This document shows, piece after piece, positions 1 through 10,200 of a stretch of 64,000 nt of DNA; the first letter of the stretch is position 1, and each line of letters opens with the position of its first letter. Source of the stretch: Quercus robur (Eukaryota > Streptophyta > Magnoliopsida > Fagales > Fagaceae); NCBI RefSeq assembly GCF_932294415.1, contig NC_065541.1, positions 52,120,290 through 52,184,289 of the forward strand, given 5' to 3'. Below the pieces are notes generated by a model. That model was not told the origin of the DNA and searched no databases. It worked only from the letters and a program-made list of their open reading frames with translations. The translations under genes were made by a program, and so were the position numbers.

Positions 1-2293
1 GAGCGTCCTTGGAGACCCCGTCAGCTTTATCCTTCACAATCTGATCTGAAGGCCCAACAGGGGTAGCAACAGCAGGCTGGGCCAAAACAACTCCAGCGTC
101 ATTAAGCAAGGAATCCAAGCTAAGGGGTTCGTCATCTCTGTCAGCGGCAGGAGTCATTGGAACGGAAGTGTCCATGGTGATTCCAGACAGATCCAGCTCC
201 GGATAAGCTAACGACACTTGCTTCAGACAATCATCAAAACCTGCGCCATAGTAATCAGCACAAGAATCGATGAAGGACTGAGTTGTCTTGAACTTTTCAA
301 CTGCGTCAGCCCCAGTCGTCACCACCTGCGCACGCAGAGACGAAACCTCCTCCTCAAGTCTCTTCTGCTCACCCTCTGCTTCTCCTAGCTTCTCCTTCAC
401 GTCCTTCAGGTCTGTGTTTAAGAGACGGACGGCCTCCTTGTATTGCGCCTGCTGATCCATCAGGGTGGAATTGTGCCTCCTCACCCGAGAGACGACGCCT
501 TCTTTGGCCATGCAACGATCTTGGAGTGCTTTAACACGAACCAAGGCCTGAAGGAAATACAACCGTCAGCTATTAAGCAAGGAAAAATATCAGATTAATC
601 AAAGTAGGAAACATACCCGTGCAATATCAAAGAAGGCTGACGCCCCCAGGTCATCCGTCCCAAGCTGAGCACAAGGATCCAGATCCGTCTGTTTGATAAG
701 AGACTCCAGACTCTCGACAGCATGATCCTTGTGAGTCAGCAAGCAACGGGGCCCCTCAATGACGGGACCAGAGGAAGTCATCACTCCTTTCCCAGCACCG
801 TGACTAAGCTTGGGAGGTGACTTCTGGAAGGGCGCGTCCGTAGGAGTGACGGCCACCTTTTTAGAAGGAGGATCATCCTTTCCGTCAGATTTCCTCTTGA
901 TTGAGCCCTTCAAAGAGGAATGAGGAGTTGACGCTCCATCCTTCCCCTTAACTTTATCTTCTTCCTTCTTACGGGCGGCAGCGGCCCTCACCCTTTGCTT
1001 CGCAGCCTCCATCTCTGCAAAAAGAAAGCTAACGGATAAGTAATCTGACGGATGAATAGTAGCAGACGGATTAAATAACGCATTTACTTACGTTTTCTTG
1101 AAAATTCTTCCAACTTCCGTGCTTCGACCGTCGGCTCAGGACCACCACAATACAAATGTAGAGTGTCTAGGGTTATCAAGTCCCTACACCTACGTTGCTC
1201 AAGTGAGATGGTGAGTATCCGACGGATGAAATCCCTCTGTTCGTCAGACACCTCCGGACGAGTGATGGCTGAGACAAAAGGAAACAGACGGTGTTAAAAA
1301 GAGACGGTGAAAATGAAAAGCGACGGTAAAAAGAAAGAGACGGGGGCAACCTGACTCCCTAATATAAGCCCAAGTGTTATCAAAATAACCCCCGGGCAAC
1401 TTATCCCATTCATCCGGGCGACACACCCAGTCCGTCCCTTTAACAAAGAAAAATCTATTTTTCCAATTCCTATTTGAATCCGGCATATCAAACACCAATC
1501 TTAAGTTCTTTTCACGAGGTGCGAAGTGATATGTCCCCTTGGCGGATACTTTGTGCTGGGGTCTGTAGCAGTAAAAGAACTCGTCTAGCGAAAGTTGACG
1601 GTTCCCCCCACTCAAGCGACCCCAAAGAACCTCAGCTCCAATAAAGATCCTCCAGGCATTCGAAGAGATCTGGCTGACGGACAATCCTAAGAAATCCGCC
1701 AGCTGACAGTGTAAAGCCGTCAGTGGGAGCCTAAGGCCAGCTGCGAACATGGCGTCATACATCCCCACATCAGCCGTCCTTCCTGTATAACACTTCTCAT
1801 TCTTTTTAGGGAGACGGAGGGGAATGTGATCCGGGATCTGGAAACGAATACGCAACTCAGAAAAAACTCTGTTGCTCATCTTTGGGAGAAATTTATTGAC
1901 GGCCCACTCCTCTGGAAGGATGAAGGGACGGTTACCTCCAGAACTTCCTGAAGTTCCCTCACTGGACTCTTCGTCATCCTCATCCTCATTACCGTCACTA
2001 CTAACCTCGCTACCGTCACCCCTATCGTCGTCACTATCGATCTCTACGTCACCTTCCTCCCAGTTCCCGTCGTCAACAACTTCCTTGTCGACCCTCTCGA
2101 CCTCAACCTCACTTAACACCTCTTCCCTGACTCCCTCAACACGGTCCTCTACGTCAATACTAAGGGATTGGGCGGACGTTTCTCTTCCTGACGACTCCAA
2201 AAAGCCGTCGGACTCTTGACCTGAGCCAAAGACTTCGTCGTAGCCCGCTCCATCGCGGACTAACGACTGATCACTCGACGCGTCACTTGACAT
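1..2293 (-). CDS. Antisense transposon protein (aORF) of a Tat-type LTR retrotransposon, 5' part, four exons, runs off the window
   Basis: I read four exons on the minus strand: 2293-1351, 1268-1092, 1014-617 and 547-1. They join in one open frame of at least 688 residues, continuing past base 1. All borders are GT-AG. Residues 1-115 are very acidic and Ser-rich. Residues about 118-290 resemble the plant 'putative gypsy-type transposon' domain (Pfam Transposase_28 type), with LRLPLTAL and SNAWRIF blocks. Exon 3 is Lys-rich, and exon 4 is a heptad-rich coiled coil followed by a FIDSCADYYGAGFDDCL block that I associate with this plant transposon family. The gene runs opposite to the LTR at 2743-3302, whose polypurine tract and TATA box both point to the plus strand. 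Tat-lineage elements (Grande, Retand) are known to carry such an extra antisense ORF between pol and the 3' LTR. The function of these proteins is not settled. The domain name rests on memory of the family, not on a search. Confidence 0.8.
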
Positions 2294-2742
2294 CTGACTA
2301 CCTACAAGTGACGGATAAACCCTAAGTTCCTAGACTGACGTTCTCAATAAAAGAAAAAAATTCTTGGGCAAAAATAAAAATAAAAAGGAAGCAGAAAGGA
2401 AAAGGAACTTACAGGTGAAATAGATCTTGAATAAATAAAACAAAGTGTGACGGTATTGGTAAGAGCTGACGGAGCGAATCGTGAGTAAAAGCGACGGGTT
2501 CTCTCTTGAAAGATCTTCGAGGTTGAAATAGCGAAATAAGGCTGTGAGGCGTGATATTTATATAAGGGGAAAACGCACGAAACGCGAGGCGACGCCTGTG
2601 CCAGAAACGAGACCAACTACCGCGCGCCACGTGACCTTGCATTAAATAGCTCGCGGCCCGAGGAATCATTCGTAATTCTTCTTTAGAAATAACTCCACAT
2701 GCTGACGGTTCTAAACGTCAAGCATATAGAGTAGGGGGCAAC
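2294..2742 (-). other. Leader and spacer between the antisense gene and the 3' LTR
   Basis: No coding sequence is seen. The segment would hold the promoter and 5' leader of the antisense gene. It is rich in the hexamer TGACGG. On the plus strand it ends in a G-rich polypurine-like tract at 2731-2738, just before the LTR. Confidence 0.5.
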
Positions 2743-3302
2743 TGATGAGGATAAAAAGGAGAGAGCCTCAGACTGACGGTGTTATGCTGTCTTCAATAAA
2801 TAAATAGACGGAGCAATAGCTGACGGTTGGATTTGATGGCCTCCAAGACTGACGGTTTGACCAAGTGACGCCCAAAAAGCTGAAGGAGATGCATTGAGGG
2901 CGACGGACCAATCATGAAGTCGACTTGCTTCCCACGTGATAAGTCAAGAGTTGACTTGTCTCCCACGCAAGAGAATATTCAAAGGGACTCCTATAAGGAA
3001 AGGATCCCGGAAAATACGCCCAAAAGGACTCCTATAAGGAAAAGACTTCTACTCTAAGGAAAAGAGGGATGACCCTTGCTACTATAAAAACCTTAGCACT
3101 TTCGTTACCCAAGGTACGCATAATTTTACCCTCTCTAGCACTCTAGAGCAGTGAGATTAGTTCTAACTTGACCTTCGGAGGGTATTTGGCCGGTACCACA
3201 CCGGTGCTCTCTGTTAGGTTACTCCTTCTCGTTGTGCAGGTGCCATTTGCGATCGAGTGAGGAGCGTGCGACTCATTGGTGGTATTGTTTTCGGTATCAT
3301 CA
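2743..3302 (+). mobile_element. 3' LTR of the Tat-type retrotransposon
   Basis: The 560-bp segment starts TGATGAGG and ends TATCATCA, an inverted hexamer typical of LTR termini. The tract AGTAGGGGGCAAC lies immediately upstream and fits a polypurine tract, which marks this as the 3' LTR of a plus-strand element. A TATA box (ACTATAAAAACC) sits at 3081-3092. The partner 5' LTR and pol lie to the left of the window. The flanking sequence on the right is LINE-derived and reads as coding right up to the LTR edge, so the element probably inserted into an older LINE. Confidence 0.78.
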
Positions 3303-3608
3303 GTTGTAACATTAAGTTACAACTAATTTTCACAAGGCAAACCTTTACCCTAATGCTATCAGGAGCACACATCCATAGGAAAGTTTTAATATGAGGGAGA
3401 GTATCAACTTTCCAAACCTAGCTCGCAGAAAAAGGAGTATTACAGTCCTGACTTGAGGCAATTTTATAAGCACTTTTAAAATCAAAAGTCCTTTGAGGAG
3501 ATCCGGCCCAAGCTAGCTTGTCACTTCCTCTACTAGTAATTGTGATGGGAGTGGCCTGTATCATCCTTCTAATTTCCAGGGGAAGATCAAAGGAAATCCT
3601 ATCCCAAT
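3303..3608 (-). pseudogene. LINE reverse-transcriptase C-terminal (zinc-binding) remnant
   Basis: Read on the minus strand, this stretch gives a recognisable plant LINE zf-RVT region: DRISFDLPLEIRRM, then SDKLAWAGSPQRTFDFKSAY, then VWKVDTLPHIKTFLWMCA. An in-frame stop falls before VWK, so the copy is dead. It is cut on the left by the Tat LTR and on the right it changes abruptly, near 3605-3612, into copia gag sequence. Only the tail of the RT protein is present. Confidence 0.7.
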
Positions 3609-4868
3609 CTAGTTGTTAATTGCTGCAACTTATTAATTTTAACAACCTTTGTGCCTTCATGCACAATCTGGAGGATATTCCAAGCAGTATGAGTAACCTC
3701 AACATTAGAGATTCTCTTAAATTCCTCCATAGAAACAGCATTAAAGATAGCATTCATAACTTTGTTATTGAACGTGGCTACTTCTTTTTGAGAAGTTTGC
3801 CACTCACTAACAGGAGTAATGGGCTTCTCCCAACCGTATTCAACGGAATTCCAGACTCTCTCATCAATTGATTTCAGGAATTCTTTCATCCTTACTTTCC
3901 AATAAGCATAATTATTTCCATCAAAGTGAGATGGGATAACAAGAGAGTATCCGTGTTCCATGACAACAAGAGTCAAGGATCAGTTCAGAGATCAAAAGAT
4001 CAACAACAAGAGAGCAACCTGCTCTGATACCACTTGTATGTTTTTAGACCCTTTAAAACACAACCAGATTAATCTAGGTAATTAGCCAAGTAATTACTTA
4101 GTCAAATTAACAAATATAGGTTAACACAAATATATTATATCAATGTAAAGTGCGAAAAATAAAGAACACAAAGATATGATGACCTAGGAAACCAAACTGG
4201 TAAAAACCTGGGGAGGATTTAAGTTAGCTATCCTCAAGGTAAACCTGAATCCACTATGAAAGAATTGAAATTTACACAATAGTGACTTAAACCCCTAACA
4301 TCCTATTGCTACCTCGAGTAGGAAACTTACTACCACAACCACGTGACAACTTCGAGTCCACGGATTACTTCTTTCTTGGATTCCCAGCAAGTACAAGCAC
4401 ACCCGCTTGTGTATCTTTAAGCTCTTAATGCAGCAACTGAATCGATCACCAAGTTCTTGACATAATCTTGAAACTTAGAAACCCTAAGTATGTGTGAAGG
4501 CAACCACCTCTTGATCTCACAAAAGATTCACACACACAACATATGGAGCATCTCCAAAATGTGGTTAGGGTTTTCCCTTTTATACTTAAGACAAAACATA
4601 AAACCTTACACATCAAACGAGCTTGGGCTGAGTTGGAAATTTCTGTAGAAAAACAATCTGCATGACTTTCGATCGATCGAGTCTAATTCTCGATCGATTA
4701 AGCTAGACAGAATTGCACAATAAATTTGCAGTAACTTGATTCCAACTTTACATAAAAAGCAAATACTTTGAGCAAGTCTAAACAAGACTAAACCGTTTTG
4801 ATCATGGTTTGCCAACATTACAAATTGAAGTTCTAATACATTTAAATCAAAAGTCTTAGAACCCAACA
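3599..4868 (-). mobile_element. Truncated Ty1/copia element: 5' LTR, primer-binding site and start of gag
   Basis: On the minus strand the order is LTR (4868-4035), primer-binding site TGGTATCAGAGC (4032-4021, matching the 3' end of initiator Met-tRNA), then gag. The LTR begins TGTTGGGTTC and ends CATACA, is 834 bp long and has a TATAAAAGG box near 4580 in the same direction. The gag frame starts at 3961 (MEHGYSLVIPSHFDG) and runs through a block with YAYWKVRMKEFLKS, the usual copia gag start. It breaks off near residue 120 at the junction with LINE sequence around 3605. Protease, integrase, RT and the 3' LTR are missing, so the element cannot be autonomous. Confidence 0.82.
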
Positions 4869-5411
4869 AGCTTAACACAGATAGGTCATCTGTTGGCAGC
4901 ACGAGTGGTAGTTGTGGGGGTGTAGCGAGAGATGATCATGGCAGATGAGTGGCAGGTTTCTCTAAGCGCATTAGGCTGGCAAACAACTTTGTAGTAGAGC
5001 TATGGGGGTTAAGGGATGGGTTATTGATGTGTTGGAACTTGAATATCCAATCTCTTATAGTTGAATTAGATGCCAAAGCTATTGTAGATGTGCTTGGGAC
5101 AGCTTAATACGTAAATAATGAAATTTCCCCTATTTTGGATAATTGCAGGTTGTTGGCGTCTCGCTTCCACCGAATCCAGTTTCAACACTGCTATAGGCAA
5201 GCTAACCGGTGTGTGGACAGCCTTGCAAGGTTGAGCACTAGACAGGATTTAGATTTTATTTTATATGATATTTCGCTTGTGGATGTTGTTAATGCTTTTG
5301 AAAATGACATTAATGGCATGTACTCTAACAGGCTTTGCCCTGAATTTCTTATTGTTTCTTAGTTTGTTTTAATGAATCGTCTTTTACCAACAACCAAAAA
5401 AAAAAAAAAAA
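4869..5411 (+). pseudogene. LINE RNase H-like 3' end with poly(A) tail
   Basis: On the plus strand one frame gives an RVT_3 type RNase H domain: GVARDDHGR, FVVELWGLRDGL, IVELDAKAIVD and CYRQANRCVDSLAR, ending after a FLIVS tail at 5362. The frame carries two stops (after DDHGR, and before YVNNEISPI), so it is not functional. A poly(A) run at 5396-5411 follows about 35 bp after the stop, as expected for a LINE 3' end. The orientation is opposite to the LINE piece at 3303-3608, so these are two separate insertions. Confidence 0.72.
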
Positions 5412-5941
5412 GAACTAGTTTGAACACATAGGTCCCAGGACTTCAGCAAATCAAATGCTACTTTTTGTCCTAGATGTTTAATGACCTGGGTCAGAAAAAA
5501 GAAACAGAAAGAGAGAGACAAAGAGATCTGGGTTAAAGAAAGAGTTTTTTTTTTTTTTGGGGGGGGTTTGTAGAATTTTTGTTTTGGCTTTGAAATTTGA
5601 GTTTTTTTATGAGTATAAAACACATACAAAAATAAGATCTGATCTTATATTAAATTTTTACAAAACCCTCATTTTATTCTTATTTTCTAGTCTTTTTTTT
5701 TTTCTTTTGGTCTCAAGAGGAGAGAGACATAGAATGAGATCAAAAAAACACATTTATTCCTATTTTTAACAGAGGTTGGTTACTGGAAACAAATGGAGCA
5801 AATATTAGGAGGATAAAGTACCAACTTTCAAACTACAAGTAGGTAATATGAATTTGGGTCAAACCACAAGATAGTTTACTGTAATTGCACATTGATAAAA
5901 AGTTGTATGATTGTGCTTTAGGAACTAAGTTGCATTTATCA
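5412..5941. other. Intergenic, no gene seen
   Basis: AT-rich with T-runs (5546-5559, 5693-5702). The last 60 bases (about 5885-5940) resemble 13235-13290 elsewhere in the window. Confidence 0.5.
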
Positions 5942-6443
5942 CTCTGTTTGTTTTAAAGTAAAATATTTTCAAGCATACAATATTTTACAAGTAAAAAAAT
6001 TTATTTGCAAAATATTTTCAGTGAAATATTTTCAGATGTTTGGTATGTTATGTAAAAATTTTCAAGCAAACTACCAAAATCGGTGTTTCAACCATTGGAG
6101 TCGTAGATCTAGTGACTAAACCGTAGGAACCGACAGCCGAAGTAGTGTCTTCGATGACTGAACTACTAACACCAATCACTAAAATGACAGCTCTGACTAC
6201 CTCATCACCGCCTAAATAGTGTCTCTGATTACCAAACCACCAACTACCCAACCCACTAAACTGATGACCTAGCCTCTATATATTTTGTAAAATGTGTTAC
6301 TAAAATTTTAAAGGTAAAACATTTTATAATTTTTTATAAAGGATTTCATGGTTAATAGAAAATATTTTACAAATTTGACCAGATTTTACATGCAAACAAA
6401 CACCTGAAAAAAGGAAAAATATTTTACTTCAAAATAAACAGAG
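5942..6443. mobile_element. MITE with about 28-bp terminal inverted repeats
   Basis: The left end CTCTGTTTGTTTTAAAGTAA continues into AAATATTTT. The right end, read in reverse complement, is CTCTGTTTATTTTGAAGTAA followed by AAATATTTT. The ends therefore match over about 28 bases with two differences. Further inverted AAAATATTTTAC blocks lie inside. The length is about 500 bp and there is no credible ORF. A related copy of the flanking sequence at 13235-13345 lacks the element, which supports a real insertion. The superfamily and the exact target duplication are not resolved. Confidence 0.72.
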
Positions 6444-6546
6444 AGTATATATCTTAGTTGCAGCAATGGGTATTCAAAATCCAATTTCAAAGCATTTATT
6501 AGCAGTGATTATTAAGGAAAAGTTAGACATCTAAAACAATAGGATT

Positions 6547-6742
6547 AACATCTCATTTATTTATTTTTATTTTGTTTAGAGTTTCAAGCTATAGCGTCAG
6601 CTCCTGATGATAACTCTTTATCATCAGACTAAGACACCAATCGGTTTTTGGTATAGGTGGGGATCGAACCCTAAGTCTCTTATTCAACTATCAGAAACTT
6701 TACCAATTGAGCTAACTGGAACTCATATCAACGTCTCATTTA
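6547..6742 (-). mobile_element. tRNA-derived SINE with 13-bp target-site duplication
   Basis: The SINE body is 6560-6729, read on the minus strand from 6729. It has an A box (TTAGCTCAATTGG, 6715-6703) and a perfect B box (GGTTCGATCC, 6670-6661), the internal RNA polymerase III promoter of tRNA-derived SINEs. It ends in an A-rich tail. The flanks AACATCTCATTTA (6547-6559) and AACGTCTCATTTA (6730-6742) match at 12 of 13 bases and are the target-site duplication. The insertion looks fairly young. Confidence 0.88.
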
Positions 6743-7276
6743 GAACATGCAAATCCTTAAAACTTAATCCAAAAATTCATCCTCCATTTTTTAAGCACAT
6801 TTACAATTATATTCTCCTTGCCTTCAATCCAAATGGACCACTAAAAAAATATTCAATACACACATGGAAGTGAAATTAAGTTCCACAAAATATAAATAAA
6901 CTGGGGATATTTTTTTAATATATATGATAGGAGTTGAACAAATAATGTTGGATTTATAATAATTTCTTCCATCAATCATCATGCCAAGATATCGATTGGT
7001 TTCTTCTTTCTCAATTGTATTTTTCACTCCTTTGCCCACTTTAGATAATCTGCTACCAATGCTCTTAAGTTTGAATTATATAAGTATGCACATTAAAATG
7101 TGAGTTTAATAAGGTTTTAATTCTCAAATATAACTCATTAATGAGTGAAAATTTATTGTAAAAAAATTAACTTATATAATTAATGGATAAATAAATTACA
7201 AATGTTATTATGTTTTGTTTTTTCTTTATTAAAATAATCCTAACATTAATTGATAGATGAAACACAAAAATTGCAT
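6743..7276. other. Intergenic, 3' flank of the glucosyltransferase gene
   Basis: AT-rich. I see no gene or clear repeat. It probably includes the 3' UTR of the minus-strand gene that ends at 7277. Confidence 0.5.
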
Positions 7277-10200
7277 TTATTGTTTCTTGTTTAGATTTTT
7301 CCAATACTCATTTTCCCACATTTCCACTTCCTTTATTGATTTATCCTTTCTCTTGAGAAAACCTTGTAGTGATGAAGGATCATAAGGAGGAGGCAAGGTG
7401 CATGGGGTTAAATCACTGGGAGACTTAACCATGGATTCAACCATGAATTTCTCCCATGTACCTTTCGCAGGGCAAGCCATCATTTCTGAACATAGCTCAA
7501 CTGCTCCTTGAGGTATAGATGGTTTGAATTTCAAGAGCTTTGCATATTCATTTAACAAATGAAACATGTAGTCATATATGTAGTCCATCTTTAGATCCTC
7601 TTGTATGAAGTTGCTTGCTGCCTCTCCTATGGCTTGAGCCTACCAATTTTGTAAAAATAAAAGAGTTGAAAATATAAATCATTTTGTTAATATGAATTTA
7701 AATTAGTGAAAAAAGTGAAAGCATCTTCAAAAACTTAAAAGGTGAAAATAGGTATACATTATACATGAGTCTAGTTGAATCATAACAAAGATACTAGTCA
7801 ATAACCCAATGCACACAAAAAAAGTTTAGCAAAATATGATATTTTTTCTCTTTTATTTATTTTTATTTTTTTAAATATGAGATTTGATAATCATGATAGT
7901 TATTAATAGACATTTATTATGAGTGTTTTTGTATATGAAATTATATATTAATATAATATACTAAGATTCTAATAAAGATAAAGGGTTTAAATATCAAATA
8001 AAATTAAAGTAATTTAAAAATACATACATTAAATGAAATGTAAAATTGTTATGCTTAAAAAAAAAAAAAAAAAAACTAATTTAGCATTATATTATGAGAT
8101 CAACAAAAAGTCAAATGGTTTCAGTTTTATATGTATCATAGATTTTTCAACCCGACCAACTTGCTCAAGTTGAGAAATTTCAACCTAACCCATTATAGTT
8201 TAAAAACTAACCCAACACAACGGAACTTGTAGGAATTGGGTTGGGTCATTGAGTTTGAACAATTTTGTCGGATCTAATAAAAAAATTTATGCTTTCATTC
8301 AACTATGTAAGTTCATTATTTAATAGATAATTGTAATTTATATTATTAGGAGTAATATTCAAGTGTCATCAAACTAGGTCCCAAAATATCAAAATAATTT
8401 AAAGTAATTAACTTAACCTTAAGTCTCAAAATATAAAATAAATCAAACATGAAATTTTAAATTACATATTTTTATTAAAAAAAATTAATAGTGTGTAGGT
8501 TTGGTAAGGTTACTTACGGTTGGAAATTTTTTCAACTTGAATCCCACCCAACTCAAGTTTGGAAAAAAGAAAAAGAAAAAGAAAACAAATCAAGTTATCA
8601 ACCCATGAAATACAATTCAAATCGTTGGGTTAGATTAGTCTGTTAGATGGGTAGATGCACACCCCTTTGTGAAAACATTTTGATAATATGAGAGAGAGAG
8701 AGAGACCTTTTGTGTGTGATTGTTGCCCCATTCCACAGCAAATTTAAGAGAGGTGCACTTGCTATTATCCCTAATGGGCCAGTAGTGCTCCAATGGCACC
8801 ATGCCTCTAATGAAGAAATCATAGTAACGAGGCCTTATGAGCAAGGTCATCGAGTCACATGCTAAAATGTACTTCTCACTTACAGACCATGCCCATCCCT
8901 CTACATAAATCTTATATCTGACACAAATTACACTTTTCTCAATTAAAGAAGGGGAAAAATAAGAATAGTTAAAATGGAAATAAAATAGTTCACTGATCTT
9001 GTTTTTATAACTACCTGTGAGTGCATTGGTCTTCTAAATTTGATTGTTTATAACCCTGTTTAGATTCTTGCAGCCAATCCTGAAATTATAGCACATCATA
9101 CAAAACATTATAATGCAACATGTATACAATAGGAAAATGTTCAACATTTGTGAGTAAATGAGAAAAATGTGTATTAACCTGTGTATATAGGCGAGTGTTC
9201 CAATCATCTTTGTTTGAGACATTGCACTTCAAAAGGTCATTTCTAGTTGGAGCCACGCTTGGATTCCCTTTCCAATAAGCATAGGGTACTCTGTCCTTCC
9301 ATTTAGTTCTTGAGTTGCCTTGTTTTATGTCCTCCAACAAACTTTTCCACGGCCTTATATTGATCTCGGCCCTAACAAAATTAAGTCAAGCCTATGTAAA
9401 AGTTTAATTTCCCCACCCAAAAAAAAAAAAAAAAAAAATTGCTCTTTTAAATTTATATTTTTCTCTAGTACTCGATATATTATTAGATTCAAGAAATGAC
9501 ATTTTAGCCATGAAATGAAGAGGATCATATTTCCCTTTGGGCCAATGTAATAAGCATGATTGATTTACGTACCAGCCCCAAAAAGACCAATCAGGGAACA
9601 CAATATCCAAACTCCACCCATCAGAACAGTAACGAAACAATGGAGGTGGGCCCGCATTTGGGCCCCGAAAGTCCTTAGATGGGACAACAGGGCGATCATC
9701 ACAATCAAACATGAGTTCCAAGTCAGGCAATCTCCCAGGGTACAACCTTAGCAGCTGCAAAATGCCCCACAAGCTGAACATGTCCCTTGTCTGTATCGAC
9801 TGCCTATACTTCTCTACGTAGGCCTTACCGTCTACGATCACAAGCCTGAAATGCGCGGTCCTGCGGGCCCGCTCCACCATGTCTCTCGTGATTCCTGTGT
9901 GCTTCCAGTGCCGTAGATCTTCGTGGATCCAACGGAAGTATGATGGGCATGTTTCGTTTGATGATGATATTGGACGGTCAGGATTATGTGTTGTTGTTGG
10001 GTAGTAGTTTATTGGGCAGGTCTGTGTTTCGTTTCCTTTTGTGCATTTCAGTGGGAATTCTTGCTTTTTTGGTGATTTTTCTGTGGTTTTTATGATTGGT
10101 TTATCAGTGGAAGAAGAACTACCTAAAATTATGGACTGCAAAGCACAAATATAATAAATTATTGGTTTAGCAACTTTATTCTAAAAAAGTATGGTGGCAA

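Noticed and set aside
1872-2219. Ser-rich 115-codon open frame on the plus strand
   Set aside because: It is the reverse of the acidic, low-complexity exon 1 of the antisense transposon gene and has no family signal.
6560-6729. tRNA gene
   Set aside because: It has the A and B boxes but no full cloverleaf, and it has a body of 170 bp, an A-rich tail and target duplications, so it is a SINE.
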